Origin: Paragemmobacter kunshanensis
GTDB lineage: Bacteria > Pseudomonadota > Alphaproteobacteria > Rhodobacterales > Rhodobacteraceae
Assembly: GCF_011059185.1 (NCBI RefSeq)
Contig: NZ_JAALFE010000025.1
Location: 1-43,018 of the forward strand
Reading direction: 5' to 3'
Length of the DNA: 43,018 nucleotides
Positions within the stretch are counted from its first letter, which is position 1, and each line of letters begins with the position of its first letter. Below, piece by piece: positions 7,403 to 16,600 of this stretch. Below the pieces are notes generated by a model that had not been told where the DNA came from, did not search any database, and worked only from the letters and a program-made list of their open reading frames with translations. Made by a program: the position numbers and the translations under genes.

Positions 7403-7840
7403 ATGCTGACCCTCGATCTCATCAACGCGCCGCAATGGTGCGACCTCATCCCCGGCGTGCGCGTCCGGCTCCGCCCGCTCACCACCGCGCTGATGGTCTC
7501 GGCGCGCGGCGATCCGGCGATTGCCGATCTGTCCGAGGGGGCTGCGACCGAGGAAGCCGCGCTTGCCATGGCGAAGTCGCTGGCGCGGCGTGCGATCCTC
7601 GAATGGGAAGGGATCGGCGATGCCGATGGCAATCCCATCGATCCGAGCCCCGAGGCCATCGACGCGCTCCTCGACCTCTGGCCTGCCTTCGAGGCGTTCC
7701 AGACCCACTACGTTGCCAAGGCGCTGTTGCTGGACGCGGAAAAAAACGGCTCTGCGCCCTTGCCGACTGGTCCTTCGGCGGGGGCGAAGGCTACTGCACG
7801 GCCTGCGCAGGACCCTGTCCCGACTGCCCCGCACGGCTGA
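7403..7840 (+). CDS. Tail assembly chaperone, zero-frame product (gpG-like)
   Basis: A 145-residue protein between tail tube and tape measure, the place of lambda G. The helical first part (residues 1-115: MLTLDLINAPQWC, LRPLTTALMVSARGD, EEAALAMAKSLARRAILEW, DALLDLWPAFEAFQTHYVAKALLLDAEKN) looks like a real chaperone domain. The last 30 residues after the A AAA AAC heptamer are low-complexity proline/alanine, as expected of a short zero-frame tail. AGAAGG lies ahead of the ATG. Chaperones of this type bind the tape measure and recruit tube subunits and are absent from the mature virion. The longer frameshifted form is listed separately. Confidence 0.8.
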   Translation: MLTLDLINAPQWCDLIPGVRVRLRPLTTALMVSARGDPAIADLSEGAATEEAALAMAKSLARRAILEWEGIGDADGNPIDPSPEAIDALLDLWPAFEAFQTHYVAKALLLDAEKNGSAPLPTGPSAGAKATARPAQDPVPTAPHG

Positions 7841-8067
7841 ACCGGCCGCTGACGCTAGAGGGCGCGCAGGTCTGGGACCTGGCACAGCGCCTTGGTGGCC
7901 AGATTCGCGTCATCCCCAGCGCGGTGATCGGTTGGGACATGGGCGCGGCGCTGGCACTGGGCGCGGCCCTCGGCATTTCCCTGCCCGCCATCGCCGAACT
8001 GCTGCCCGCCCTAGAGGCGGTGATGGTCCGCCGCGTCAACGAACAGATCGCAGCGAACCGCGACTGA
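7403..8067 (+). CDS. Tail assembly chaperone, -1 frameshift product (gpGT-like)
   Basis: Reading 7403-7747 in frame zero and then 7747-8067 in the -1 frame gives about 221 residues. The added T part contains a possible zinc knuckle (CTACAGPCPDC), then a structured segment, PLTLEGAQVWDLAQRLGGQIR, and ends MVRRVNEQIAANRD, 22 bases before the tape measure. The -1 segment lacks a good independent start at its beginning: its first ATG (7938) falls well inside the conserved-looking part. This matches lambda gpG/gpGT, where the rare fusion is needed to load the tape measure. Assignment combines the seen overlap and slippery site with established phage biology; the fusion protein itself is inferred. 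Confidence 0.75.
7741..7810 (+). promoter_or_regulatory. Programmed -1 frameshift signal: A AAA AAC slippery site plus stem structure
   Basis: The heptamer AAAAAAC (7741-7747) lies in exact X XXY YYZ register with the zero frame (GAA AAA AAC). Five bases downstream an outer stem can form between CTGCGC (7752-7757) and GCGCAG (7805-7810), enclosing a perfect hairpin CCTTCG (7772-7777) with CGAAGG (7785-7790). Slippery site, spacer and structure are the three elements of a -1 signal, and it is found between the tail tube and tape-measure genes, where siphophages nearly always have one. Confidence 0.8.
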
Positions 8068-8089
8068 ACCCATCTGGAGCCCCGATCCC

Positions 8090-10552
8090 ATGGCCGAGAA
8101 ACGCGTCTCCGTCCGGCTCGCCGCCGTGGGCGGCCGCCAAGTGCGCGCCGAACTGGAAGGGGTGGGCGAGGCCGGGGCAAAGGGCCTCGGACGTCTGTCA
8201 CGCGAGATGGAACTGGCAAACACCCGGCTTGCTGCTTTCGCACGCCGTGCCGGGCTTGCCCTCGGGGCCGCTGCTGCTGCTGCCACGGCCTCGCTCGGCC
8301 TGATCGTCCGATCCACCGCCGAGAGCGCTGCCCAGATCCGGCAGTTCGCGCAGGTCGCCAATGCCACGCCCGAGGCGCTGCAGCGCTGGTCGGCCGGGGC
8401 ACGCACGGTGGGCATCGAGCAGGAGAAGCTGGCTGACATCCTGAAGGACGTGAACGACCGGGTCGGGGATTTCCTGCAGACGGGCGGCGGACCGATGGCG
8501 GATTTCTTCGAGAATGTCGCCCCGCGCGTGGGTGTGACGGCCGATCAATTCGCCCGTCTGTCGGGGCCGGAAGCCCTGCAGCTCTACGTCGACACGCTGG
8601 AACGCGCAGGGCTCAGCCAGCAGGAGATGACCTTCTATCTGGAGGCCATGGCCTCGGACGCCACACGCCTGCTGCCGCTGCTGCGCAACGGCGGGGCCGA
8701 GATGGCCCGTCTGGGTGACCAAGCCTCCGACCTTGGGACGGTTCTGGACAGTGATGCCCTCGAAGCCTTGCGCCGTACGCAACTTGCGCTGGGCACAGTC
8801 TCGCTGGTCTTCGACGGCCTTCGGAACCGCATCGCCGTCGCCGTCGCTCCGACCATCGAGGCACTGGCCAATGCCTTCGTCGCCCTCGCGTCAGACGGTG
8901 GCATCCTGCGGTCGGCTATCGACACGCTGATCGGCAACCTCGGGCGTCTGGCGTCCTATGCCGCCACTTTCGCCGCTGTCATGGCGGGGCGCTGGGTCGC
9001 TGGTATGGCGGCCGCTGCTCTGTCCGTGCGCGGCCTCGCCACCGCTCTGGTCTTCCTGCGCGGCGCCCTGATCCGCACCGGCATCGGCGCGCTGATCGTC
9101 GGCGCGGGCGAATTGGTCTACCAGTTCTCGCAGCTGATCACTCGGGTCGGCGGCGTGGGCGAGGCGTTTCGCCTCCTCGGCGATCTGGCCCGCGAGGTCT
9201 GGTCCCGCATCGGCCTGTCGCTGGATGCGGCGCTGGCGCGAATGGCGGCCGGATGGGAGGGCCTGAAGGCGGCCGGTCTCTCGGCGCTGGAAGGCACGAT
9301 CGCAGGCGTTGTCAGCTTTGGCGACCGAACGGCCGCGATCTTCCAGGGGGCCTATGACGCCGCCGTGGCGATCTGGGGCAGCTTGCCCGGCGCCATCGGC
9401 GATTTCGCCTTCCAGGCCGCCAACGGGCTGATCTCCGGCGTCGAGGCGATGCTGAACGGCGTCGTCACCCGCATCAACAGCTTCATCGAGACCCTGAACG
9501 CGGCGCTGGCGCTGTTGCCGGAATGGGCCACCGGCGAGGGCGGGGTGCGGATCGGCATCCTCGATCCGGTGGAACTGGGCCGCATCGGCAATCCCTTCGA
9601 GGGAGCCGCGACCGCAGCCGGTGCAGCCGCCGCCGATGCCTTCTCGGCTGCGCTGTCGCGGACCTATCTCGAGCCACCCGATCTCGGGCTTGGCGCGATG
9701 GCCGACGATGCCCGCGCCCGTGTCGACGGATACCGCGAAGCGGCCGGGATGCTAGCCGATGCCGCCGGTCGGCCGCTCGCCAGCTGGCAGGCGCTGAAGG
9801 ATGCGGTGACCGGCACGGGGACCGAAGCCGAGACCGCACTCGCCGATGCAGCCGCTTCTGCCGGTGCCCTCACGGCCGGGCTTAATGACACCGCCACCGC
9901 CGCCGAGGGTGCTGGCGGCGCTGCACGCGACGCGGGGGCGGCTGCAGCCGAAGGCGCGGACACCGCCCTCACGGGCTGGCAAGCCGTCACCGCCGCACTC
10001 GCCGACTACGCCGCGAAGGCGCGCGACATTGGCGGGGACGTCGGCAGCGCGCTGGTCGGGGCCTTCCAGAGCGCCGAGAACGCCATCGGCGACTTCGTGA
10101 AGACCGGCAAGCTCGACTTCCGGGATCTGGTCACCTCGATGATCGCCGATCTGGCGAAGCTCGCGGCCCGCCGCTTCATCCTCGGTCCGATCGCCAATGC
10201 CCTTTCCGGCGCCATGGGTGGGGCGGGCGGGATCTTCGCCAACATCCTGCATGCGGGCGGCATTGTCGGTGCCGCTGGCCCCGGCCGGATGGTCCCGGCG
10301 CTGGCCTTCGCCCATGCGCCGCGCATGCACAGCGGCGGTTGGGCCGGGCTGCGGCCCGATGAGGTGCCCGCGATCCTGCAACGTGGGGAGCGGGTTCTCT
10401 CCCGGCGCGAGGCGGCGGGGTACGGCCAGGCGGGCGTCTCGACCGTCAATGTCACGATCAACGCCCGCGACGCCGAGAGCTTCCGCCAGTCCCGGACACA
10501 GGTCGCCAGCGACATCGCCCGCGCCGTGTCGCTGGGGCGGCGCGGCATGTGA
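8090..10552 (+). CDS. Tail tape measure protein
   Basis: An 820-residue protein rich in alanine and glycine. It has an N-terminal coiled region, a block typical of lambda-like tape measures (SAAQIRQFAQVANATPEALQRW at about 82-103), several hydrophobic stretches at about 280-345 that may enter the host membrane, and a C-terminal lambda-type domain (GDVGSALVGAFQSAENAIGDF, then KLDFRDLVTSMIADLAKLAARRF, residues about 645-700). The very end has a histidine/glycine-rich loop and RRGM. The protein sets tail length and helps DNA enter; at about 1.5 A per residue the tail would be roughly 120 nm, as an inference. It starts 22 bases after the chaperone stop. Confidence 0.9.
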   Translation: MAEKRVSVRLAAVGGRQVRAELEGVGEAGAKGLGRLSREMELANTRLAAFARRAGLALGAAAAAATASLGLIVRSTAESAAQIRQFAQVANATPEALQRWSAGARTVGIEQEKLADILKDVNDRVGDFLQTGGGPMADFFENVAPRVGVTADQFARLSGPEALQLYVDTLERAGLSQQEMTFYLEAMASDATRLLPLLRNGGAEMARLGDQASDLGTVLDSDALEALRRTQLALGTVSLVFDGLRNRIAVAVAPTIEALANAFVALASDGGILRSAIDTLIGNLGRLASYAATFAAVMAGRWVAGMAAAALSVRGLATALVFLRGALIRTGIGALIVGAGELVYQFSQLITRVGGVGEAFRLLGDLAREVWSRIGLSLDAALARMAAGWEGLKAAGLSALEGTIAGVVSFGDRTAAIFQGAYDAAVAIWGSLPGAIGDFAFQAANGLISGVEAMLNGVVTRINSFIETLNAALALLPEWATGEGGVRIGILDPVELGRIGNPFEGAATAAGAAAADAFSAALSRTYLEPPDLGLGAMADDARARVDGYREAAGMLADAAGRPLASWQALKDAVTGTGTEAETALADAAASAGALTAGLNDTATAAEGAGGAARDAGAAAAEGADTALTGWQAVTAALADYAAKARDIGGDVGSALVGAFQSAENAIGDFVKTGKLDFRDLVTSMIADLAKLAARRFILGPIANALSGAMGGAGGIFANILHAGGIVGAAGPGRMVPALAFAHAPRMHSGGWAGLRPDEVPAILQRGERVLSRREAAGYGQAGVSTVNVTINARDAESFRQSRTQVASDIARAVSLGRRGM

Positions 10553-10561
10553 GGATCAGCC

Positions 10562-11188
10562 ATGGCGTTTCACGAGGTCCGCTTTCCGGACAACATCAGC
10601 CGAGGCGCGCGCGGTGGCCCGGAACGGCGCACGCAGATCGTCGAACTGGCAAGCGGTGCCGAGGAGCGCAACGCGAGCTGGGCCAACTCGCGCCGCCGCT
10701 ACGACGTCGCCTATGGTATCCGCCGCGCCGACGATCTGGCGGCAGTCGTCGCCTTCTTCGAGGCCCGCAACGGCCGCCTCCACGGTTTCCGCTTCAAGGA
10801 CTGGGCCGATTTCAAGTCCTGCCTGCCGTCGCAGACCCCGGCGTCAACCGATCACCCCATCGGCACCGGCAACGGCAGTACGAACACCTTTCAGCTGGCC
10901 AAACGCTACACCTCCGGCGCGCAGTCCTGGACGCGCGCCATCAGCAAGCCCGTCGCCGGGACCGTGACCATCGCCCTGAACGGCACGCCGCAGGCTTCCG
11001 GCTGGTCGGTCTCCACCGCAACCGGCCTCGTCACCTTCACCACCGCCCCGGCCCTGGGCGTGGCCATCACCGCGGGCTTCGAATTCGACGTCCCCGTCCG
11101 CTTCGACACCGACGCCCTCGACGTCACCCTCGACCTCGAACGCCTGGGCTCGATCACCTCGATCCCCCTCATCGAACTCCGCCTCTGA
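10562..11188 (+). CDS. DUF2460 distal tail protein (GTA ORFg12-like)
   Basis: A 208-residue protein with the unmistakable DUF2460/TIGR02217 opening MAFHEVRFPDNISRGARGGP, the YDVAYGIRRADDLAAVVAFFEARNGRLHGFRFKDWADF block (about residues 43-82) and a C-terminus ending RLGSITSIPLIELRL. In the Rhodobacter GTA the homologue is the distal tail ring joining the tube to the hub. It follows the tape measure by nine bases and starts the GTA-like tail-tip set. Confidence 0.93.
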   Translation: MAFHEVRFPDNISRGARGGPERRTQIVELASGAEERNASWANSRRRYDVAYGIRRADDLAAVVAFFEARNGRLHGFRFKDWADFKSCLPSQTPASTDHPIGTGNGSTNTFQLAKRYTSGAQSWTRAISKPVAGTVTIALNGTPQASGWSVSTATGLVTFTTAPALGVAITAGFEFDVPVRFDTDALDVTLDLERLGSITSIPLIELRL

Positions 11189-11200
11189 AGGACCGATCCC

Positions 11201-11491
11201 ATGTCGGAACCCACGACCGTGCGCATGGGCGCACTGGCCGCTTACCTGAGCCTTGCCCTCGCGCTGTCGGCGCAGGGCGGGGCCGCGATCTGGTGGGCGG
11301 GCACGCAGAACACCCGCCTGACCTCGCTCGAGGCGCGGGTGGCCGAACTGCTCTCCACCTCGCCCCTCTACCACAACCAGGTGGTGGAGGCCGACCGCCG
11401 CATCGCGGTCATCGACGAGCGGATTGCCAACATCCTCGCCCGGATCGAGGCGCTGACCGCCGCACTCGAACGTCGACACGACGCCCCATGA
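11201..11491 (+). CDS. Small membrane-anchored coiled-coil protein
   Basis: A 96-residue protein with one N-terminal hydrophobic segment (about residues 10-32, AYLSLALALSAQGGAAIWW) followed by a heptad-like helix (TRLTSLEARVAELL, then DRRIAVIDERIANILARIEALTAALERR). I do not recognise a family. One membrane segment plus a periplasmic or cytoplasmic coiled coil just upstream of the endolysin suggests a lysis role (spanin-like or holin regulator), but this rests on layout only. AAGGACC precedes the start. Confidence 0.6.
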   Translation: MSEPTTVRMGALAAYLSLALALSAQGGAAIWWAGTQNTRLTSLEARVAELLSTSPLYHNQVVEADRRIAVIDERIANILARIEALTAALERRHDAP

Positions 11492-11512
11492 TTTCCCCAA
11501 AGGACCATCGCC

Positions 11513-12163
11513 ATGCAGACCACTGACCGGGGGCTTCTTGCCTTGATCCGGCACGAAGGCGTCGTGCCCGGACCCTATCTCGACGTGAAGGACGTCTGGA
11601 CCTTCGGCATCGGCCACACCGCCGCTGCTGGTCCGCCCAATCCGGCGCGAATGCAGCGCGGCATGCCCGCCGACACGCAAGCCGGGATCCGCGAGGCATT
11701 CCGGCTCTTTCGCGCCGACCTCGCGGCTTACGAAGCCGACGTGCTGCGCGCCGTGAAGGTGCCGCTGGAACCCCACGAATTCGATGCGCTGGTCAGCTTC
11801 CACTACAACACCGGCGGCATCGCCAAGGCCGCGCTGACGCGGCACCTGAATGCGGGGAACCGCGCAGCAGCCGCAGCGGCCTTCATGGGCTGGCTCAAGC
11901 CCGCCGCCATCCGGTCCCGCCGCGAGGCGGAGCGCGATCTCTTCGCGAAAGGTATCTATCCGACCGGCACCATCCCGGTCTGGCCGGTCGACCGCAACGG
12001 CAGGGTGGATTTCTCGCGGCCGATCCGGCGGCTCAGCGAGGCCGAGGCGCTCGCCTTGCTGCGCCCGACCGGCACGCTGATGCCGCCACCCGCCCAACCC
12101 GCCACCACGCCCAGCTGGTGGCAGCAGCTCGCCAGCTTCTTCACCGGAAAGGAAACGACATGA
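11513..12163 (+). CDS. Endolysin, GH24 lysozyme family
   Basis: A 216-residue lysozyme of the T4/P22 (glycoside hydrolase 24) type that cleaves the peptidoglycan sugar backbone. The catalytic Glu sits in LIRHEGVVPGPYLD (about residue 15), followed by VWTFGIGHT with the catalytic Asp/Thr region (about 20-36), and FDALVSFHYNTGG (about 85-97) of the second lobe. No signal peptide is seen, so release needs the holin. The C-terminal 60 residues are a proline-rich extension beyond the usual domain. AAAGGACC precedes the start; the stop overlaps the next gene. Confidence 0.9.
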   Translation: MQTTDRGLLALIRHEGVVPGPYLDVKDVWTFGIGHTAAAGPPNPARMQRGMPADTQAGIREAFRLFRADLAAYEADVLRAVKVPLEPHEFDALVSFHYNTGGIAKAALTRHLNAGNRAAAAAAFMGWLKPAAIRSRREAERDLFAKGIYPTGTIPVWPVDRNGRVDFSRPIRRLSEAEALALLRPTGTLMPPPAQPATTPSWWQQLASFFTGKETT

Positions 12164-12369
12164 ACTGGACCCTCGCACGCGGCCTCGTCTATCTCGCCTG
12201 TCTCGTCGCTTCCGGCCTCGCCATGGCGGGGCTCGCGGATTTCGACCTGGCGACCGGAACCTTCGACCTGAGGCCCTTCAACCTCTACGCCCTGACCGGC
12301 GCTGCAGGTGGCGTCGTTTCCTCGGCGCTGGCCTCGATCGCGCTCTGGCGCGGCTGGGGGCGGAAGTGA
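12160..12369 (+). CDS. Holin-like small membrane protein
   Basis: A 69-residue protein with two hydrophobic segments (LVYLACLVASGLAMAGL at about 9-25 and YALTGAAGGVVSSALASIALW at about 44-64) and a positively charged end (RGWGRK). Overlap of its ATG with the endolysin stop (ATGA) and its size suggest a holin that lets the signal-less endolysin reach the wall. The family is not one I recognise, so the role is inferred from neighbours and topology. Confidence 0.65.
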   Translation: MNWTLARGLVYLACLVASGLAMAGLADFDLATGTFDLRPFNLYALTGAAGGVVSSALASIALWRGWGRK

Positions 12370-13250
12370 AGTCGCTACCGCCCGCGCTGCAGGCGCATCT
12401 GGACGAAGGCACGACGACGCTCGCGTGGTGCTGGCGCATCACCCGTGCCGATGGCGTGACCTTCGGTTTCACCGACCACGACCTGAAGCTCACCTTCGAC
12501 GGCACCGAGTTCGAACCGGAAAGCGGGCTGACGGCGTCCGAGGTGCGCTCAGGGTCGGACCTGTCGGTCGATGCGCAGGACGCGCAAGGCGTGCTGTCGT
12601 CGGACCGGATCACCGAGACCGACATCCTCGATGGCCGATGGGATAATGCAGCGGTCGAGGTCTGGCGGGTGAACTGGTCGGCCCCGGCGCAGCGCGTGCT
12701 CTTGCGGCGCGGGGCCATCGGCCAGATCCGGCGCGGGCGGTTGGCCTTCGTGGCAGAGGTGCGAAGCCTTGCCCATGTTCTCGGGCAGACCGTCGGGCGA
12801 ACTTTCCAGGCCAGCTGCGACGCCGCGCTGGGCGATCCGCGCTGCGGCGTGAACCTCGAGGCCCCGGCCTTCAAGGGCAGCGGAACCGTCATCGATGTGC
12901 TGCGGGATCGGGCCTTCACAGCATCCGGACTCGGCACCTTCGCGGCGGGCTGGTTCACCTTCGGCCTTGTCGAATGGTCGACCGGCGCGAATGCCGGGCG
13001 GCGGGTTGAAGTGCTGTCGCATGACCTCGTCGACGGCGTCGCCATCCTGACCCTTCTGGAAGCCCCAGTACGGCCGATCACGGCGACGGATGCCTTCGTG
13101 GTCCGGGCGGGCTGCGACAAGCGGATCGCGACCTGCGGGACGAAATTTGCCAATGTTGCCAACTTCCGGGGTTTCCCCCACATCCCGGGTCAGGACGCAG
13201 TCCTGCGCTACGCGACGAAGGACGGCGGGCACGAGGGGGCGGTGTTGTGA
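12366..13250 (+). CDS. DUF2163 phage hub protein (GTA ORFg13-like)
   Basis: A 294-residue protein of the DUF2163/phage BR0599 family. Typical marks are the opening LPPALQAHLDEGTTTLAWCWRITRADG split across residues 4-30, GFTDHDLKLTFDG, and the C-terminal cysteine-containing blocks DAALGDPRCGVN and AGCDKRIATCGTKFANVANFRGFPHIPGQD. In GTA the homologue is a baseplate hub subunit that holds an iron-sulphur cluster; the cysteines here agree with that. GTG start overlaps the previous stop (GTGA). Confidence 0.92.
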   Translation: MKSLPPALQAHLDEGTTTLAWCWRITRADGVTFGFTDHDLKLTFDGTEFEPESGLTASEVRSGSDLSVDAQDAQGVLSSDRITETDILDGRWDNAAVEVWRVNWSAPAQRVLLRRGAIGQIRRGRLAFVAEVRSLAHVLGQTVGRTFQASCDAALGDPRCGVNLEAPAFKGSGTVIDVLRDRAFTASGLGTFAAGWFTFGLVEWSTGANAGRRVEVLSHDLVDGVAILTLLEAPVRPITATDAFVVRAGCDKRIATCGTKFANVANFRGFPHIPGQDAVLRYATKDGGHEGAVL

Positions 13251-13681
13251 TGACTGCCAATCCCGCCCTTGTCATCGCCGTCGCGCGCTCCTGGCTTGGC
13301 ACGCCCTATCACGACCAAGCCAGTCTGCGCGGGGTCGGCTGCGACTGCCTCGGCATCGCGCGCGGTGTCTGGCGCGAGGTCGTTGGCCCGGAGCCCTTCC
13401 CGATCCCGCCCTACAGCCGCGATTGGGGCGAGACCGGCACGCGCGAGGTTCTGGCCGATGGGGCGCGGGCGATGATGCCCGAGATCGCACCGGCCGATGC
13501 GCCGCCTGGCGCGCTGATCCTGTTCCGCATGATGCCTCGCGCCATCGCCAAGCATGTCGGGATCCTGACCGGCCCCGACACCTTCCTACACGCCTATGAG
13601 CGGCTGGGCGTGATCGAGGAACCGCTGACGCCCGCATGGCGACGCCGCATCGCTTTCGCCTTTCTGTTCCCTGCACGCTGA
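13250..13681 (+). CDS. NlpC/P60 peptidase (GTA ORFg14-like)
   Basis: A 143-residue peptidase of the GTA-like NlpC/P60 kind. The catalytic Cys is in GVGCDCLGIARGVW (about residues 27-40) and the His in AKHVGILTG (about 101-109), preceded by the ARSWLGTPYHDQASL block. Such proteins degrade the peptide part of the wall during DNA entry and sit in the tail tip. I start at ATG 13250, which shares a base with the previous stop (TGATG); a GTG three bases earlier is also possible. Confidence 0.9.
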   Translation: MTANPALVIAVARSWLGTPYHDQASLRGVGCDCLGIARGVWREVVGPEPFPIPPYSRDWGETGTREVLADGARAMMPEIAPADAPPGALILFRMMPRAIAKHVGILTGPDTFLHAYERLGVIEEPLTPAWRRRIAFAFLFPAR

Positions 13682-13690
13682 GTTTTCCAC

Positions 13691-16600
13691 ATGGCCACCC
13701 TTGTCCTCGGCGCTGTCGGCTCCGCCATCGGCGGGGCTTTTGGCGGCGCGATCCTCGGCTTTTCTGGCGCTGCCATCGGTGGCTTCATCGGCTCGACCAT
13801 CGGTTCGGTGGTGGACAGCTGGATCGTGTCCTCGCTGGCGCCCGCGCAGAAGATCGAGGGCCAGCGCCTCGACAGCTTGCGGATCACGTCCGCGACCGAG
13901 GGGGCGATCATCCCGCGCCTCTACGGCCGCATGCGGATCGGCGGCAATATCATCTGGGCGACCGATTTCCGCGAGGAGACCAAGACCACCACGCAAGGCG
14001 GCGGCAAGGGCGGTGGCGGTGGCAGGGTCCAGACGACCGAGTATCTGTACTACGCCAGCTTTGCAGTCGCCTTGTGTGAAGGCCCGATCACCGGCATCGG
14101 CCGCATCTGGGCCGATGGCAAGCCGCTCGACATGACCGGCGATCTACCCATGCGCTGGTATCCTGGGAACGAGACCCAAGGGGCCGATCCCTTCATTGCG
14201 GCCAAGATGGGGGCGGCCAACACCCCGGCCTATCGCGGCACGGCCTATGTCGTCTTCGAGGAACTGCCGCTTGCGAGCTACGGCAACCGCCTGCCGCAGC
14301 TTTCGTTCGAGGTCTTTCGGCCACTTGCCGACCCTGACACGGCCGAGGGGCTCGTGACGGCGGTGACGATGATCCCCGCCTCAGGCGAGTTCACCTATGC
14401 GACCGAGGCTGTCCGCAAGACGGTGGGCGCCACGACCACGGTGTTCGGCCAGACCACCGGCGGCACGACCTCGGCCGAGAACCTCAACGCGCTGCCCGAC
14501 GAGGCCGACATCGTCGTGGCGCTGGACCGCCTGCAAGCCATGGCCCCGGCTGTGGAGAGCGTCAGCCTGGTCGTCGCCTGGTTCGGCGATGACCTGCGCG
14601 CGGGGAACTGCACGATCAAGCCCGGCGTCGAAGTGGCGGCAAAGGTTACCAGCCCGAAGGTCTGGTCCGTGAATGGCGTGGCACGGGCGAATGCGCATCT
14701 GGTCAGCCGCGATGCTGAAGACCGGCCAGTCTATGGCGGCACGCCTGCCGATTTCGCGGTGGTGCAGGCGATCCGCGAGATGAAGGCGCGCGGGCTGCGG
14801 GTGACCTTCTATCCCTTCATGCTGATGGACGTCCCGCCCGGCAATACCCTGCCGAACCCCTACAGCGCCAACGCCGCCACGCCCGGCCAGCCCAGCTTCC
14901 CCTGGCGCGGCCGGATCACCTGTTCCCCAGCGGCAGGCTATGCCGGGACGGCCGACAAGACCGCCGCCGCCGCAACGCAGGTCTCCAGCTTCTTCGGTGC
15001 GGCCACCCCGGCGCAGTTCGCGATCTCTGGCGACGCGGTCAACTGGATCGGCCCATCCGGCGATTGGGGCCTGCGCCGGATGATCCTGCACTACGCGCAT
15101 CTCTGCGCGGTCGCGGGCGGTGTCGATGCCTTCCTCATCGGCACCGAGATGCGGGGCCTGACGACGATCCGCTCTAGCGCCAGCGCCTATCCGGCCGTGA
15201 CGGCTTTCAAGGCGCTGGCAGCGGCCGTGAAGACGATCCTCGGGCCGGGCACCAAGGTGGGCTACGCCTCCGACTGGTCGGAGTATTTTGGCCACCAGCC
15301 GGGCGACGGCAGTGGCGACGTGTTCTTCCACCTCGACCCGCTCTGGTCGGATGCCAACATCGATTTCATCGGCATCGACAACTACATGCCGCTCTCGGAT
15401 TGGCGCGACGGGTTCGACCATGCCGACGCCCTGCAAGGTTGGCCCGCGATCCATGATCGCGGCTACCTGCAGGCGAACATCGCGGGTGGTGAAGGCTTCG
15501 ACTGGTTCTATGCCAGCGCGGCCGACCGGTCGGCCCAGATCCGGACGCCGATCACGGATGGCGCTGCAGGCAAGCCATGGGTCTTCCGCTACAAGGATCT
15601 GCGCGCCTGGTGGTCGAACCCGCATTTCAACCGGCCGGGCGGGGTGGAGAGTGGAACGTCCACCGCATGGGTGCCGCAGTCGAAGCCCGTTTGGTTCACG
15701 GAACTCGGCTGTCCCGCCATCGACCGGGGCACGAACCAGCCAAACGTCTTCTTCGACCCGAAGTCGTCGGAGAGCTTCACGCCCTACTTCTCGCGCGGCT
15801 GGCGGGATGACGCGATCCAGCGCGCCTATCTCGAGGCCAGCTATCTCTGGTGGGGTCAGGGCGCGAACAACCCGACCTCATCCGTCTACGGCGGCCGGAT
15901 GGTCCATGTCCCCGAATGCGCTGCCTGGACCTGGGACGCGCGACCCTATCCGTTCTTTCCGGAACTCACCGGCGTCTGGACGGACGGGCCGAACTGGCGG
16001 CTTGGCCACTGGCTGACCGGGCGGCTGGGCGCGGTGTCGCTGGCGGCCCTTGTGCGCCACCTCTGCTTGCGCGCTGGGCTCGATGAGGCGTTGATCGACG
16101 TCTCTGGCCTCTGGGGCGCGGTCGAGGGCTATGTCATCGGGGCGCTGGAAAGCCCCCGCGCGTCGATTTCCACGCTGGCCCGACATTTCGGGTTCGATGC
16201 CATCGAGACCGAAGGCGTGATCCGCTTCGTGATGCGCGGCCGCGCCTCGGTCGCCACACTGGCCATCGACGATCTGGTCGCAAGCCGTGAAGGCGAGGCA
16301 TTCGAGCTGACCCGTGGCCAGGAGACTGAACTGCCGCAGGCGCTGAAGTGGCAGGTCGCACGCGCCGACGAAGATTACGATGCGGCGCTCGTCGAGGCAC
16401 GCCGCATCACCGTCGATACCACGCGCATCGCCTCCGAATCCTTCCCCATGGCAATCCCGCCCGAGGAGGCCGAACGCCGCTGCCGCCGCGCGCTGATGGA
16501 AGCCTGGATCGGCCGGGAAAGCGCAACCTTCCGCCTGCCGCCCTCGCGGTTGGCGCTGGACCCAGCCGACGTGATCCGGCTCGCCCATGACGGACGCGAG

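Noticed and set aside
10844-12178. Long minus-strand open frame (444 residues) over the tail-tip and lysis genes
   Set aside because: It is antisense to well-recognised DUF2460 and lysozyme genes, is of low-complexity Arg/Gly/Asp-rich composition typical of high-GC shadow frames, and has no family motif.
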